Shown: positions 35,638-42,775 of the stretch, one piece after another | Layout of the letters: each line of letters starts with the position of its first letter | Numbering within the stretch: position 1 is the first letter of the stretch | Assembly (NCBI GenBank): GCA_002492525.1 | Contig: DKZA01000003.1 | Location: forward strand, 16,656 to 80,655 | Length of the DNA stretch: 64,000 nucleotides | DNA from: Lachnospiraceae bacterium UBA7086 | Lineage (GTDB): Bacteria > Bacillota > Clostridia > Lachnospirales > Lachnospiraceae | Direction of reading: 5' to 3' | Made by a program: the position numbers and the translations under genes | The notes under the pieces: generated by a model | What the model saw: the letters and a program-made list of their open reading frames with translations, nothing else | What the model was told of the DNA's origin: nothing | Databases searched by the model: none

Positions 35638-36309
35638 ATGAAAAATAAAATGCTTTCACAGAGTATCGCAGATACATTATTATCCATGATAACAATAGAA
35701 AAACGATTTTTGGCCGGGGATAAATTACCCAACGAGAATGAATTATCAGAAGAATTGAATATCAGCCGGACAACCTTAAGAGAAGCCATACGGATTTTAG
35801 TAGCTTATAATGTGCTTGAAGTCCAGAGGGGAAAAGGAACTTTTGTTACCCAGGCTGCATTTGAGCAGCAATCTAATCTAGGGCAGTTATCGGATATAAA
35901 AGTAAATGCAAAAGACCTTTACGAAATGCGTTTGATTTTCGAGCCGGAAGCCGCTTACTTAGCAGCTATCCGGGGGACAGACGCAGAAATAAAAAGGATT
36001 TTGGATTTTGGTGAGAAGATTGAACAGGAAATCAGATCCGGGCAAGACCGCACAGACAATGAACATTCATTTCACAAGGCGATTGCACAGGCAACCCATA
36101 ATGAATTTATGAATCAGCTTATGCCCATTCTTTATCAGGCGATTGCAAAGGGCGTTACCCTATCTGCCATGAGCCAAAAAGCCGTTACAGATACAGTGGG
36201 AGACCACCGCATGATTATGGATTTTTTGGAGCAGAGAAATGCGGAGGGAGCAAAAAATGCCATGAAAATTCATATCATGCACGCTATACGGGAATTGGGA
36301 ATAGAATAG
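35638..36309 (+). CDS. GntR family regulator, FadR subfamily
   Basis: A 223-residue regulator. The N-terminal winged helix (LPNENELSEELNISRTTLREAIRILVAYNVLEVQRGKGTFV, read in parts) is typical of GntR. The C-terminal FCD domain (YEMRLIFEPEAAYLAA..., HSFHKAIAQATHNEF, DHRMIMDFL) carries the histidines that often bind a metal and a carboxylate effector. GAGGTG lies nine bases before the ATG at 35638. The next gene, CAT-like, has tandem 12-base repeats in its promoter that are plausible binding sites for this protein. Confidence 0.88.
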   Translation: MKNKMLSQSIADTLLSMITIEKRFLAGDKLPNENELSEELNISRTTLREAIRILVAYNVLEVQRGKGTFVTQAAFEQQSNLGQLSDIKVNAKDLYEMRLIFEPEAAYLAAIRGTDAEIKRILDFGEKIEQEIRSGQDRTDNEHSFHKAIAQATHNEFMNQLMPILYQAIAKGVTLSAMSQKAVTDTVGDHRMIMDFLEQRNAEGAKNAMKIHIMHAIRELGIE

Positions 36310-36322
36310 TTCCTGCTTATCA

Positions 36323-36351
36323 GGGCTTACAAATGCGTAAGCTCTTTTTTT
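36323..36351 (+). terminator. Terminator of the GntR gene
   Basis: An 8-bp stem GGGCTTAC paired with GTAAGCTC (one wobble), a 6-base loop and a run of seven T. Confidence 0.85.
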
Positions 36352-36359
36352 GACCCATA

Positions 36360-36389
36360 GACATCATACAATACGTTGACATCATACAA
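36360..36389. promoter_or_regulatory. Tandem direct repeats, probable operator of the CAT-like gene
   Basis: GACATCATACAA occurs at 36360-36371 and again at 36378-36389, an 18-base step, with the second copy overlapping the -35. The GntR regulator encoded just upstream is the obvious candidate binder, by inference. Confidence 0.65.
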
Positions 36390-36405
36390 CAAAGAGGAAT
36401 ATAAT
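36376..36405 (+). promoter_or_regulatory. Sigma-A promoter of the CAT-like gene
   Basis: TTGACA (36376-36381), an 18-base spacer and TATAAT (36400-36405): consensus hexamers, so expression would be strong unless repressed. Confidence 0.85.
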
Positions 36406-36473
36406 AAATATAGGAAAAATGGATGAAGATAAAGAACACACATTTACTCATATTACGACAGGAGGAATATTCT

Positions 36474-37094
36474 ATGAGAGAAATTGACTTAACAACATGG
36501 AATCGGGCTATGCACTGTCAGATTTTCAGAAACAGTGTACAGCCACAGTATTGTGTAACCTTTGAGCTGGATATTACGAATTTTTTGAGGAAAATCAGAG
36601 AACGGGGCTATTCCTTTACATTTTCTTTTGTATTTGCCGTGACAAAGTGCGCTAATGAGATTGAGGAATTTCGTTGCCGTTTTTGGGAGGGAAAACCGGT
36701 TATCTATGACAAGATCAATACATCATTTACTTACCTTGATAACGGCAGTGAGCTTTTCAAAGTAGTCAATGTGGAAATGCAGGACACCATAGAGGAATAT
36801 GTTTCCCTTGCAGCCAATACCGTAAGGGGACAAAAAGAATGTTTTACCGCGCCTATGGGGAATGACATTTATCAGTTTTCTTCTTTCCCGTGGGTTTCAT
36901 TTACCCATATTTCGCATACGGAATCCGGGAAAAAGGACAACGCTACTCCAATGATAGACTGGGGAAAATATTTTATCCGAGATGAAAAGGTAATACTTCC
37001 GTTTTCCGTACAAGTACATCATTCATTTGTTGACGGTGTGCATATCGGGAAGTTGGCAAATCTTTTGCAGGATTATCTTGATAATTTCGAGTAA
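36474..37094 (+). CDS. Chloramphenicol acetyltransferase-like protein (CatA family)
   Basis: A 206-residue enzyme of the CAT fold. The catalytic motif QVHHSFVDGVHIG has general-base H183 and the conserved DG. Other family marks are SFTFSFVFAVTKCAN, FPWVSFTHI and the terminal LQDYLDNF. True CATs are about 213-219 residues; the N-terminus here starts directly at REIDLTTWNR. Chloramphenicol resistance is possible, but many such homologues acetylate other compounds. The ATG at 36474 has GGAGG upstream. A consensus promoter with tandem repeats precedes it. Confidence 0.82.
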   Translation: MREIDLTTWNRAMHCQIFRNSVQPQYCVTFELDITNFLRKIRERGYSFTFSFVFAVTKCANEIEEFRCRFWEGKPVIYDKINTSFTYLDNGSELFKVVNVEMQDTIEEYVSLAANTVRGQKECFTAPMGNDIYQFSSFPWVSFTHISHTESGKKDNATPMIDWGKYFIRDEKVILPFSVQVHHSFVDGVHIGKLANLLQDYLDNFE

Positions 37095-37201
37095 GGAATG
37101 AACAGGAAGTATAAGAAATCGCTTTTATTTTGGGGAAAACAGATATATAATAAAACAGCAATAATCGGGGATTTGAATACATAAAACAAAGGGGGCAGAG
37201 T

Positions 37202-37579
37202 ATGTGGTTTTGGTGGTTTATGTTTTGTTGTGATATAATAGTTCCTGGTATTATGATTGCATGCGGGTGGATGATGTGGAAACATTGTCCTAAAAATATA
37301 AACGATTTAATAGGATATCGTACCTCTCGTTCCAGAAAAAACATGGACACGTGGAAATTTGCACATGAATATTGCGGGAAGTTATGGTGGAAAATGGGTT
37401 GGATTATTTTGATACCATCCATAATCGTTCATATGCCGTTTTATGAAACAGCTGATAATACGATTGGAGCAGTAGGTGGAATCTTAGTAACAATTCAGGT
37501 TATCATTTTGATAGCTTCCATAGTTCCAACCGAAAGAGCGTTAAAAAGAAATTTTACAGATGACGGGATTAGGAGATAA
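37202..37579 (+). CDS. SdpI family membrane protein
   Basis: A 125-residue protein with three hydrophobic helices. The loop NINDLIGYRTSRSRKNMDTWKFAHEYCGK matches the SdpI/YfhL domain. In Bacillus, SdpI gives immunity to the cannibalism toxin SdpC and sequesters a repressor. Here no SdpC or SdpR gene is nearby, so an immunity or envelope-stress role is only likely. GGGGGCAGAGT precedes the ATG. Confidence 0.85.
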   Translation: MWFWWFMFCCDIIVPGIMIACGWMMWKHCPKNINDLIGYRTSRSRKNMDTWKFAHEYCGKLWWKMGWIILIPSIIVHMPFYETADNTIGAVGGILVTIQVIILIASIVPTERALKRNFTDDGIRR

Positions 37580-37604
37580 ATCGAAATTTGAAAGGGAATT
37601 GAAA

Positions 37605-38360
37605 ATGAATAAGTTAAGCAGAGATTATTTACTATATACTTTTTTAATAATGTTAATTTGTTGGGGAATATGTCTATTATGCAGTCTAAATGGAACATCG
37701 TTAAATGATAATTATCTTTTATATGTACCATATCTATTAGGTGGGTGGTCGCCGACCATTGCATCATTTTTGGCATTAAAGAAAAATGATAAAATTGTAA
37801 ACTTCAAAGAGTGGATAAAAAAAGTGTTTGATTTCAAACACAATATATTTTCATATCTTATGGTGATAGCATTAGGAATACTGTTTATAGTTCCACAATG
37901 TTTAATTTCAGGATATGAAAACGGAGCGCCAATATTTGCAATTATTGTTATGATTCCAATGATGTTATTTGGCGGTGGTTTAGAAGAAGCAGGATGGAGA
38001 TATATCCTACAGCCTGAACTGGAGAAAAAATACAAATTTGTTATATCCACTTTAATAGTAAGCGTTATTTGGTGGTTATGGCATTTGCCTTTATTTTATA
38101 TTCAAGGAGTATCTCAATATGGGCAAAATTATCTGGCATTTGGAATAAATGTTTTAGGGTTAACATTTGCCTTAGCAAGCATAAGAAAGAATACAGATAG
38201 CGTATGGCTATGTGTACTGTTCCATTGTATTACAAATTCTTTATCTGGAATATATATCATTAACGATAATATTTTAGGTAATATAGTTACAACAATAATT
38301 TTGATAATTAGTTCTTTAGTTTTAGTGAGAGTTAATGATAAGAAAAAGATATTTAGTTAG
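37605..38360 (+). CDS. CPBP family intramembrane metalloprotease
   Basis: A 251-residue multi-pass membrane protein. The CPBP (Abi) motifs are E127-E-A-G-W-R132, then WHLPLF, and HCITNS near the end. Homologues process or confer immunity to bacteriocins, or cleave membrane proteins. The ATG at 37605 has AAAGGGA upstream; an ATG at 37560 overlapping the SdpI gene is less likely. SdpI plus CPBP next to each other fits a peptide-immunity theme, by inference. Junction motif instance 3 starts right after its stop. Confidence 0.85.
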   Translation: MNKLSRDYLLYTFLIMLICWGICLLCSLNGTSLNDNYLLYVPYLLGGWSPTIASFLALKKNDKIVNFKEWIKKVFDFKHNIFSYLMVIALGILFIVPQCLISGYENGAPIFAIIVMIPMMLFGGGLEEAGWRYILQPELEKKYKFVISTLIVSVIWWLWHLPLFYIQGVSQYGQNYLAFGINVLGLTFALASIRKNTDSVWLCVLFHCITNSLSGIYIINDNILGNIVTTIILIISSLVLVRVNDKKKIFS

Positions 38361-38388
38361 ATAACTTCCAGTTTTACATCGACGAAAG
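38361..38388 (+). repeat. Junction motif instance 3
   Basis: ATAACTTCCAGTTTTACATC and following bases begin directly after the CPBP stop codon. The first 14 bases match instance 1 at all but one position. Confidence 0.55.
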
Positions 38389-38397
38389 GGAAAGATT

Positions 38398-38748
38398 ATG
38401 GCAGAAACAATAATATATTTGGTAATCTCATTTTTAGTATCACTAATTTTCGTAGTACTTGGTATTAGTCAATATAATTCTGAAAACCCCGTATCTCTGA
38501 ATACAGGTGAGAAACCACCATGCGAAGATGAATTGACAGATGTATTAGAGTGGAATCATAAACATGGTAAAAGTTTAATAATATACGGAGGTGTGCTTTT
38601 TCTAACACTTTCTGCTTTTGTTTATTTTATTGAGAAATATGATTACACCGTAGTGCAGATAATTTTATTTGGTTTGGCAATTTGGGGAGAAATAGCCTGG
38701 CTAGAAATTCAACATAATATACTAAAAAAGAAATTAATTAAAAAATAG
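38398..38748 (+). CDS. Small membrane protein of unknown function
   Basis: A 116-residue protein with one N-terminal helix (about residues 5-25), a polar loop with TGEKPPCEDELTDVLEWNHKHGK, and two C-terminal helices. Overall form recalls DUF3784-type small membrane proteins, but the match is not firm. Ribosome site GAAAGGGAAAG precedes the ATG. No function is assigned. Confidence 0.6.
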   Translation: MAETIIYLVISFLVSLIFVVLGISQYNSENPVSLNTGEKPPCEDELTDVLEWNHKHGKSLIIYGGVLFLTLSAFVYFIEKYDYTVVQIILFGLAIWGEIAWLEIQHNILKKKLIKK

Positions 38749-38850
38749 TATATTATAATGTTTTATGTGATTTTGTTTCCCTATTTTTTCCCTTAAAAAT
38801 CATCAAATCACAATCGGGAATTATGCGGAACAAGATGGGAGAGGAATCAA

Positions 38851-39285
38851 ATGGAAAATTTTGGACTTTCAATGTTATGGTATTGGTCAGCATATTTTGT
38901 TGTTACAAGTATAGGCGTATTGCATACAATTTTTAATATTACAGTATTACATATGAAGTCAATGAAAGACGGCCCGGGTATGGGAGAAGGATATGAAAAA
39001 ACAAAACCCTGGCATCCTTTGTATAATATCATTATTTTTCCTATATTTGCATACCTGTATTTTCATGGATTGGAAGCAATCATGTTATCAAATGTGATTG
39101 CCACATCTCTTATTTGGGGGACAATAACAGTCGTATTTGATTTAATTGGGTGGGTTTTAATAAAGCATCCTTGGTCTTTAACATTTAAGGAGTTTTATAT
39201 TGATTACCAACCTTGGATTACGTTAATTTATATCACAATCTTTGCAAGCCCATTTATAGCCTATGGAATGATGAACCTGTTATAA
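38851..39285 (+). CDS. Four-helix membrane protein of unknown function
   Basis: A 144-residue protein with four hydrophobic segments and a conserved-looking loop EKTKPWHPLYNIIIFP. No family is recognised. GGGAGAGG lies upstream of the ATG. The leader contains ATCGGGAATTATGCGG (38812-38830 region), an imperfect relative of the shared 15-base leader. Confidence 0.6.
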   Translation: MENFGLSMLWYWSAYFVVTSIGVLHTIFNITVLHMKSMKDGPGMGEGYEKTKPWHPLYNIIIFPIFAYLYFHGLEAIMLSNVIATSLIWGTITVVFDLIGWVLIKHPWSLTFKEFYIDYQPWITLIYITIFASPFIAYGMMNLL

Positions 39286-39291
39286 TAAGAT

Positions 39292-39306
39292 CGGGATTTA
39301 CGGAGG
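39292..39306 (+). repeat. Shared 15-base leader, copy 2
   Basis: CGGGATTTACGGAGG, identical to 35022-35036, again carrying the GGAGG ribosome site, here before the isochorismatase gene. Confidence 0.75.
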
Positions 39307-39315
39307 AAAAGGAAA

Positions 39316-39819
39316 ATGAAAAAGGCATTATTGGTAATTGATATGCAGAATATATGTGTCGGAGAAAAACATTCATCGTACTTTAAGTATGATAACAAGG
39401 AATTGATTCATGAGGTAAATAAAGCTATTGATGCCAACGAAAATAATCTGGTCGTTTATATTCAAAATGTGATGAAGAAAAATTTATTAAATAAATTTGC
39501 ACCATTTCATGCGTATGAGGGGACAGAAGATATTGAATTAGTTAAAGAGCTTCATATTGTATCCAATAATGTGTATAAAAAATATGAAAGTAATGCGTTT
39601 TCTAACCCTGCACTTAATGTTTTGCTAAAAGAACATAATATTGAGTATGTGGAAGTAGTGGGTGTAGATGGTGGAGGGTGTGTTGCATTAACAGCATTAG
39701 GAGCTATAAAAGAAGGGTATAAAGTGATAATTAATGAAAAGGCTATCGGAACAATGTTTGATAAAAACAGGGATAAATATTTAAAAAAACTACGGGAAAC
39801 GGGTGCAGAATTTATTTAA
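39316..39819 (+). CDS. Isochorismatase family cysteine hydrolase
   Basis: A 167-residue hydrolase. The catalytic triad of the family is visible as D9 (LLVIDMQN), K89 (YKKYESNAF) and C122 (VDGGGCVALTA). Substrates in the family include isochorismate, nicotinamide and carbamoyl groups; this one cannot be assigned. It uses the shared leader as ribosome site, and junction motif instance 4 follows its stop. Isolated hydrolases of this kind are common cargo in mobile gene arrays. Confidence 0.88.
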   Translation: MKKALLVIDMQNICVGEKHSSYFKYDNKELIHEVNKAIDANENNLVVYIQNVMKKNLLNKFAPFHAYEGTEDIELVKELHIVSNNVYKKYESNAFSNPALNVLLKEHNIEYVEVVGVDGGGCVALTALGAIKEGYKVIINEKAIGTMFDKNRDKYLKKLRETGAEFI

Positions 39820-39846
39820 ACAAATTCCGGTTTATGCTTGCATAGA
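39820..39846 (+). repeat. Junction motif instance 4
   Basis: CAAATTCCGGTTTATGCTTG and following bases start directly after the isochorismatase stop. They match most of instance 1 (TTCC-GTTTATGCT). Confidence 0.55.
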
Positions 39847-39861
39847 GTAATGTGAATTATT

Positions 39862-40395
39862 ATGGATACAGAACTTAAATTGGACTTACAAGATACGCAG
39901 TGGCAGTATGAATATGTTGACCACGATAGAATGATTGCCAGAGCAATTGTCTATGATGAAGATGGTCAATTCTATTTTGTAAGGGCCAGGCGGGATGATG
40001 ATTTTGGTCAGGCTACTTTAATTGAAACTGCGGGAGGCGGAGTTGAGCAGGGTGAGGACTTGCTTACTGCGATTAAGAGAGAACTCAAAGAAGAACTGGG
40101 CGTGCAGGTAGAGATTATTTGTAAAATAGGAGTTGTCAGTGATTATTATAATCTGATTCATAGACATAATATGAATCATTATTTCTTGTGTAAAATTATA
40201 TCATTTGGAGAGAAGAATTTAACACAGGATGAGATAGAAAGTTTTCATTTATCAACATTAAAGCTGTCATATGAAGAGGCAGTTCGTGAATATGAAACCA
40301 GAACAAATACAAAATTAGGAACACTTGTTGCGAATAGAGAATTACCAGTATTATATCGTGCAAAGGAAATAATTGACTGTTTGTACGGGCCGTGA
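39862..40395 (+). CDS. NUDIX hydrolase
   Basis: A 177-residue pyrophosphohydrolase. The Nudix box is complete at 59-80: G59, E65, R73-E74, E77-E78, G80 (GX5EX7REUXEEXG). It cleaves some nucleoside diphosphate linked compound; the substrate is unknown. No strong ribosome site is seen before the ATG at 39862, only 42 bases from the previous stop and mostly occupied by the junction motif. It is the last gene of the array. Confidence 0.85.
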   Translation: MDTELKLDLQDTQWQYEYVDHDRMIARAIVYDEDGQFYFVRARRDDDFGQATLIETAGGGVEQGEDLLTAIKRELKEELGVQVEIICKIGVVSDYYNLIHRHNMNHYFLCKIISFGEKNLTQDEIESFHLSTLKLSYEEAVREYETRTNTKLGTLVANRELPVLYRAKEIIDCLYGP

Positions 40396-40419
40396 AAAAT
40401 GCAACTGTTTTTTATGACC

Positions 40420-40457
40420 GAAATTTCCCTGTTTATGTCAGAAGACTTAAGGCATAG
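40420..40457 (+). repeat. Junction motif instance 5
   Basis: GAAATTTCCCTGTTTATGTC and, after 10 more bases, AAGGCATAG. This is the form of instance 4 with an internal insertion, 25 bases after the NUDIX stop, at the right edge of the array. Confidence 0.45.
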
Positions 40458-40512
40458 ACTGCTTTTTCCGAAATAAGGAATAACACAAGAAAAGGAAAGG
40501 GTGGTCGAATAT

Positions 40513-41181
40513 ATGAATATTTCATGGGACAGGACAGGCGGATTATTGCGGCGTATGGGGTCTGCCGGAATGTTAAAAAGCACCCGGGACAGATTAGAGC
40601 GGCAGGAAGAGACGCAAAGACAGGTAGATTACTTTGAGCAAAAGAAAGATAACCTGAAAAATATCAAATGCAAGAGTGTGGAGGAGATTGCAGAGAAACT
40701 GAATATGCTGCACTCTTATGAGGATCAGATTGCGGCAGCCAAAGCAGCCTATAACAGCGAACAGATGTGGCATATTCTGGATGAGTCCACAGAGCGCGGC
40801 GAGAAGATTGCGGAAGCGGCAGAGAAGACGAAGCCCAAGACACCGGAGGAAAGACAGGAAGACATGGTGGAAGAGGCATTGGGCATTGAAGGGTCAGACG
40901 GCATGCTGGAAGAGATCCTGGATGAGGTTGAAGAACTGACGGAAGAGTTAACGGGGAATCTGACAGAAGAAGTAACGGAGAATCTCACCGAAAAGATGAC
41001 GCAGGAAATGGCAGAAGAGACAACGCAGAAAGCAGCCGAAGAAATACCTGCCGAACTGGCGGATTTGGCGGAAGAGGCCGCCGGAGAAAATCCCACTGTG
41101 AATGAGCAGATGGCACAAATGCAGGATGAGACTCTTGCGGTGTTGCAAAAGGGATATGTACCCTTTGATGTGAGATTATAA
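40513..41181 (+). CDS. Coiled-coil, Glu/Thr-rich protein of unknown function
   Basis: A 222-residue soluble protein. The N-terminus (ISWDRTGGLLRRMG) is followed by long charged helices. A low-complexity part has repeated LTEE/MTQE blocks (EELTEELTGNLTEEV..., near residues 145-190). It ends QKGYVPFDVRL. Base composition is back to that of the chromosome backbone, so it lies outside the accessory array. No family is recognised. The ATG at 40513 is preferred over GTG 40501 because of the upstream AAAGGGTGG. Confidence 0.6.
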   Translation: MNISWDRTGGLLRRMGSAGMLKSTRDRLERQEETQRQVDYFEQKKDNLKNIKCKSVEEIAEKLNMLHSYEDQIAAAKAAYNSEQMWHILDESTERGEKIAEAAEKTKPKTPEERQEDMVEEALGIEGSDGMLEEILDEVEELTEELTGNLTEEVTENLTEKMTQEMAEETTQKAAEEIPAELADLAEEAAGENPTVNEQMAQMQDETLAVLQKGYVPFDVRL

Positions 41182-41205
41182 CGATAAGTAATGAGTTACC
41201 TGTTT

Positions 41206-42543
41206 TCATATATGTCTGCGGTACATTCGATGATACGAAACGCCCAGCAGCAGTGACGCCGCCAGCCAGCCAAGCGGAATGGCAGCGTAAACGGCCCGTT
41301 TTCCCAGAATTTCTGGCAGAAACATCACAGACAGGATACGGACACCAAGCTCAACAAAGCCGGACAATGTAGGGACGAGCGTACTGCCCATGCCCTGTAA
41401 GCCGGCGGTATACAGGCACAGCAAAAACATCAGCGGCACAGTGAAAGCCAGGATTACCAGATATTCATATCCGGTTTGTATGACTTGTTGTAAATCCTTG
41501 GGATTACCGGTAATCAGGAGGCCGATCATTCCTTTTCCGAATACGGATGCGATTACCGCTACCACAAAAGCTCCGGCCAGAGAAAGCAATACGCTGCAGC
41601 GCAGTCCTTTCTTGAGGCGCGGCATATTGCCTGCCCCGAAGTTTTGGGCGCTGTAGATGGCGAACGCGCCTTCAAACGCGCTGCCGGTGAAAGTGATAAG
41701 CTCAAAAAATTTTTCGGCGGCAGCCATACCCGCTACGAACAGTTTACCATATCCATTAATAGCGGTTTGTACAAACAATCCCCCTACAGCGATTACACCG
41801 TTACGGAAAGCTAAAGGAATACCCAAACGCAGCAATTCCTTCATCAAGGAAGGAGAATTGCCAAAATCCTGCCGGGAAAGCCGCATTTGGGGAATACTCC
41901 AAAGTTTCATGATGCAGTAAATAGTTGAACCAAGCTGGGTAGCCAGAGTGGCTGCGGCTGCGCCGGCTACACCCCAATGAAATACGGCTACAAAAAGCAG
42001 GTCCAGCAAAATGTTGAATACGCAGGATGCCATATTTGCCGTAACCGGGGCCCTGCTATTTCCCAACGACAGCAACAAGGTACTGAAGAGTCGGTTGGCA
42101 AGGGTGATCGCTATGCCGCCATACATCCAGCATACATAAATATGTGCGGAGGGCAGCAACTCTTCAGGGGTATTCATGAACACGAGAATCGGCTTCGCGC
42201 AGGCAAGTCCCAGTACGGTTAAAAGAACACTGATTCCAACGGAAAGCAGAATGGCTGCCCCCACGGCATGGCGCAGGCGGGGGTAGTCTTTTTTCCCAAA
42301 AAGCTGGGCAAAGATTACCCCAAATCCCTGTGTCAGGCCAAGAATGGCTTCAAAAGAAAGCAGGATGAGAAAATTTGCCGCCCCAATGGAGGCGAAAGCG
42401 TTTACTCCCATCAGCCGGCCGACTACCGCGCCGTCCGCGGCGGAGTATAGTATCTGACACAGACTGCCAAGCATCAGTGGGATGGCAAAACGCAATAATA
42501 GACCCAGGGGCCTGCCCTGCGTCATATCCACGGTTTTATTCAT
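41206..42543 (-). CDS. MATE family efflux transporter 1
   Basis: A 445-residue exporter with 12 predicted helices in two homologous halves. The NorM/DinF-type opening PLGLLLRFAIPLMLGSLCQILYSAADGAVVG is typical. It exports cationic or aromatic compounds using a Na+ or H+ gradient; the substrate is unknown. It is divergent from a second MATE gene, with a 232-base region between them. The ribosome site is weak. Confidence 0.9.
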   Translation of the reverse strand: MNKTVDMTQGRPLGLLLRFAIPLMLGSLCQILYSAADGAVVGRLMGVNAFASIGAANFLILLSFEAILGLTQGFGVIFAQLFGKKDYPRLRHAVGAAILLSVGISVLLTVLGLACAKPILVFMNTPEELLPSAHIYVCWMYGGIAITLANRLFSTLLLSLGNSRAPVTANMASCVFNILLDLLFVAVFHWGVAGAAAATLATQLGSTIYCIMKLWSIPQMRLSRQDFGNSPSLMKELLRLGIPLAFRNGVIAVGGLFVQTAINGYGKLFVAGMAAAEKFFELITFTGSAFEGAFAIYSAQNFGAGNMPRLKKGLRCSVLLSLAGAFVVAVIASVFGKGMIGLLITGNPKDLQQVIQTGYEYLVILAFTVPLMFLLCLYTAGLQGMGSTLVPTLSGFVELGVRILSVMFLPEILGKRAVYAAIPLGWLAASLLLGVSYHRMYRRHI

Positions 42544-42649
42544 GATAAAAAGTCTCGTTTCTTCATTATAAATTAATAATTATATAGGAACGTATCACAG
42601 TTCTTTCATGCTGTCAAGAAAAGGGGTTATACTTTGAAATTTCACCTCG

Positions 42650-42680
42650 AAGCTTTCCGGAAATTCCGGGAAGCTTTTTC
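42650..42680 (+). terminator. Hairpin with T run in the leader of MATE 2
   Basis: An 11-bp stem (42650-42660 with 42666-42676, one wobble pair) is followed by TTT. It lies between two divergent genes, where no upstream plus-strand gene ends, so it may be an attenuator for MATE 2 rather than a plain terminator. Confidence 0.45.
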
Positions 42681-42775
42681 AGGTTTTCCATAAGCTTCAT
42701 GATTGAATTTTATGCCGGTATGACATATAATCATATTTAATGACAGGCATACGAAGAGAAAGGAACGGCATCCTA

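Noticed and set aside
34701..40457. Classical integron with attC sites.
   Set aside because: No IntI-type integrase gene and no clear RYYYAAC/GTTRRRY core pairs are visible. Only the cassette-like pattern is reported.
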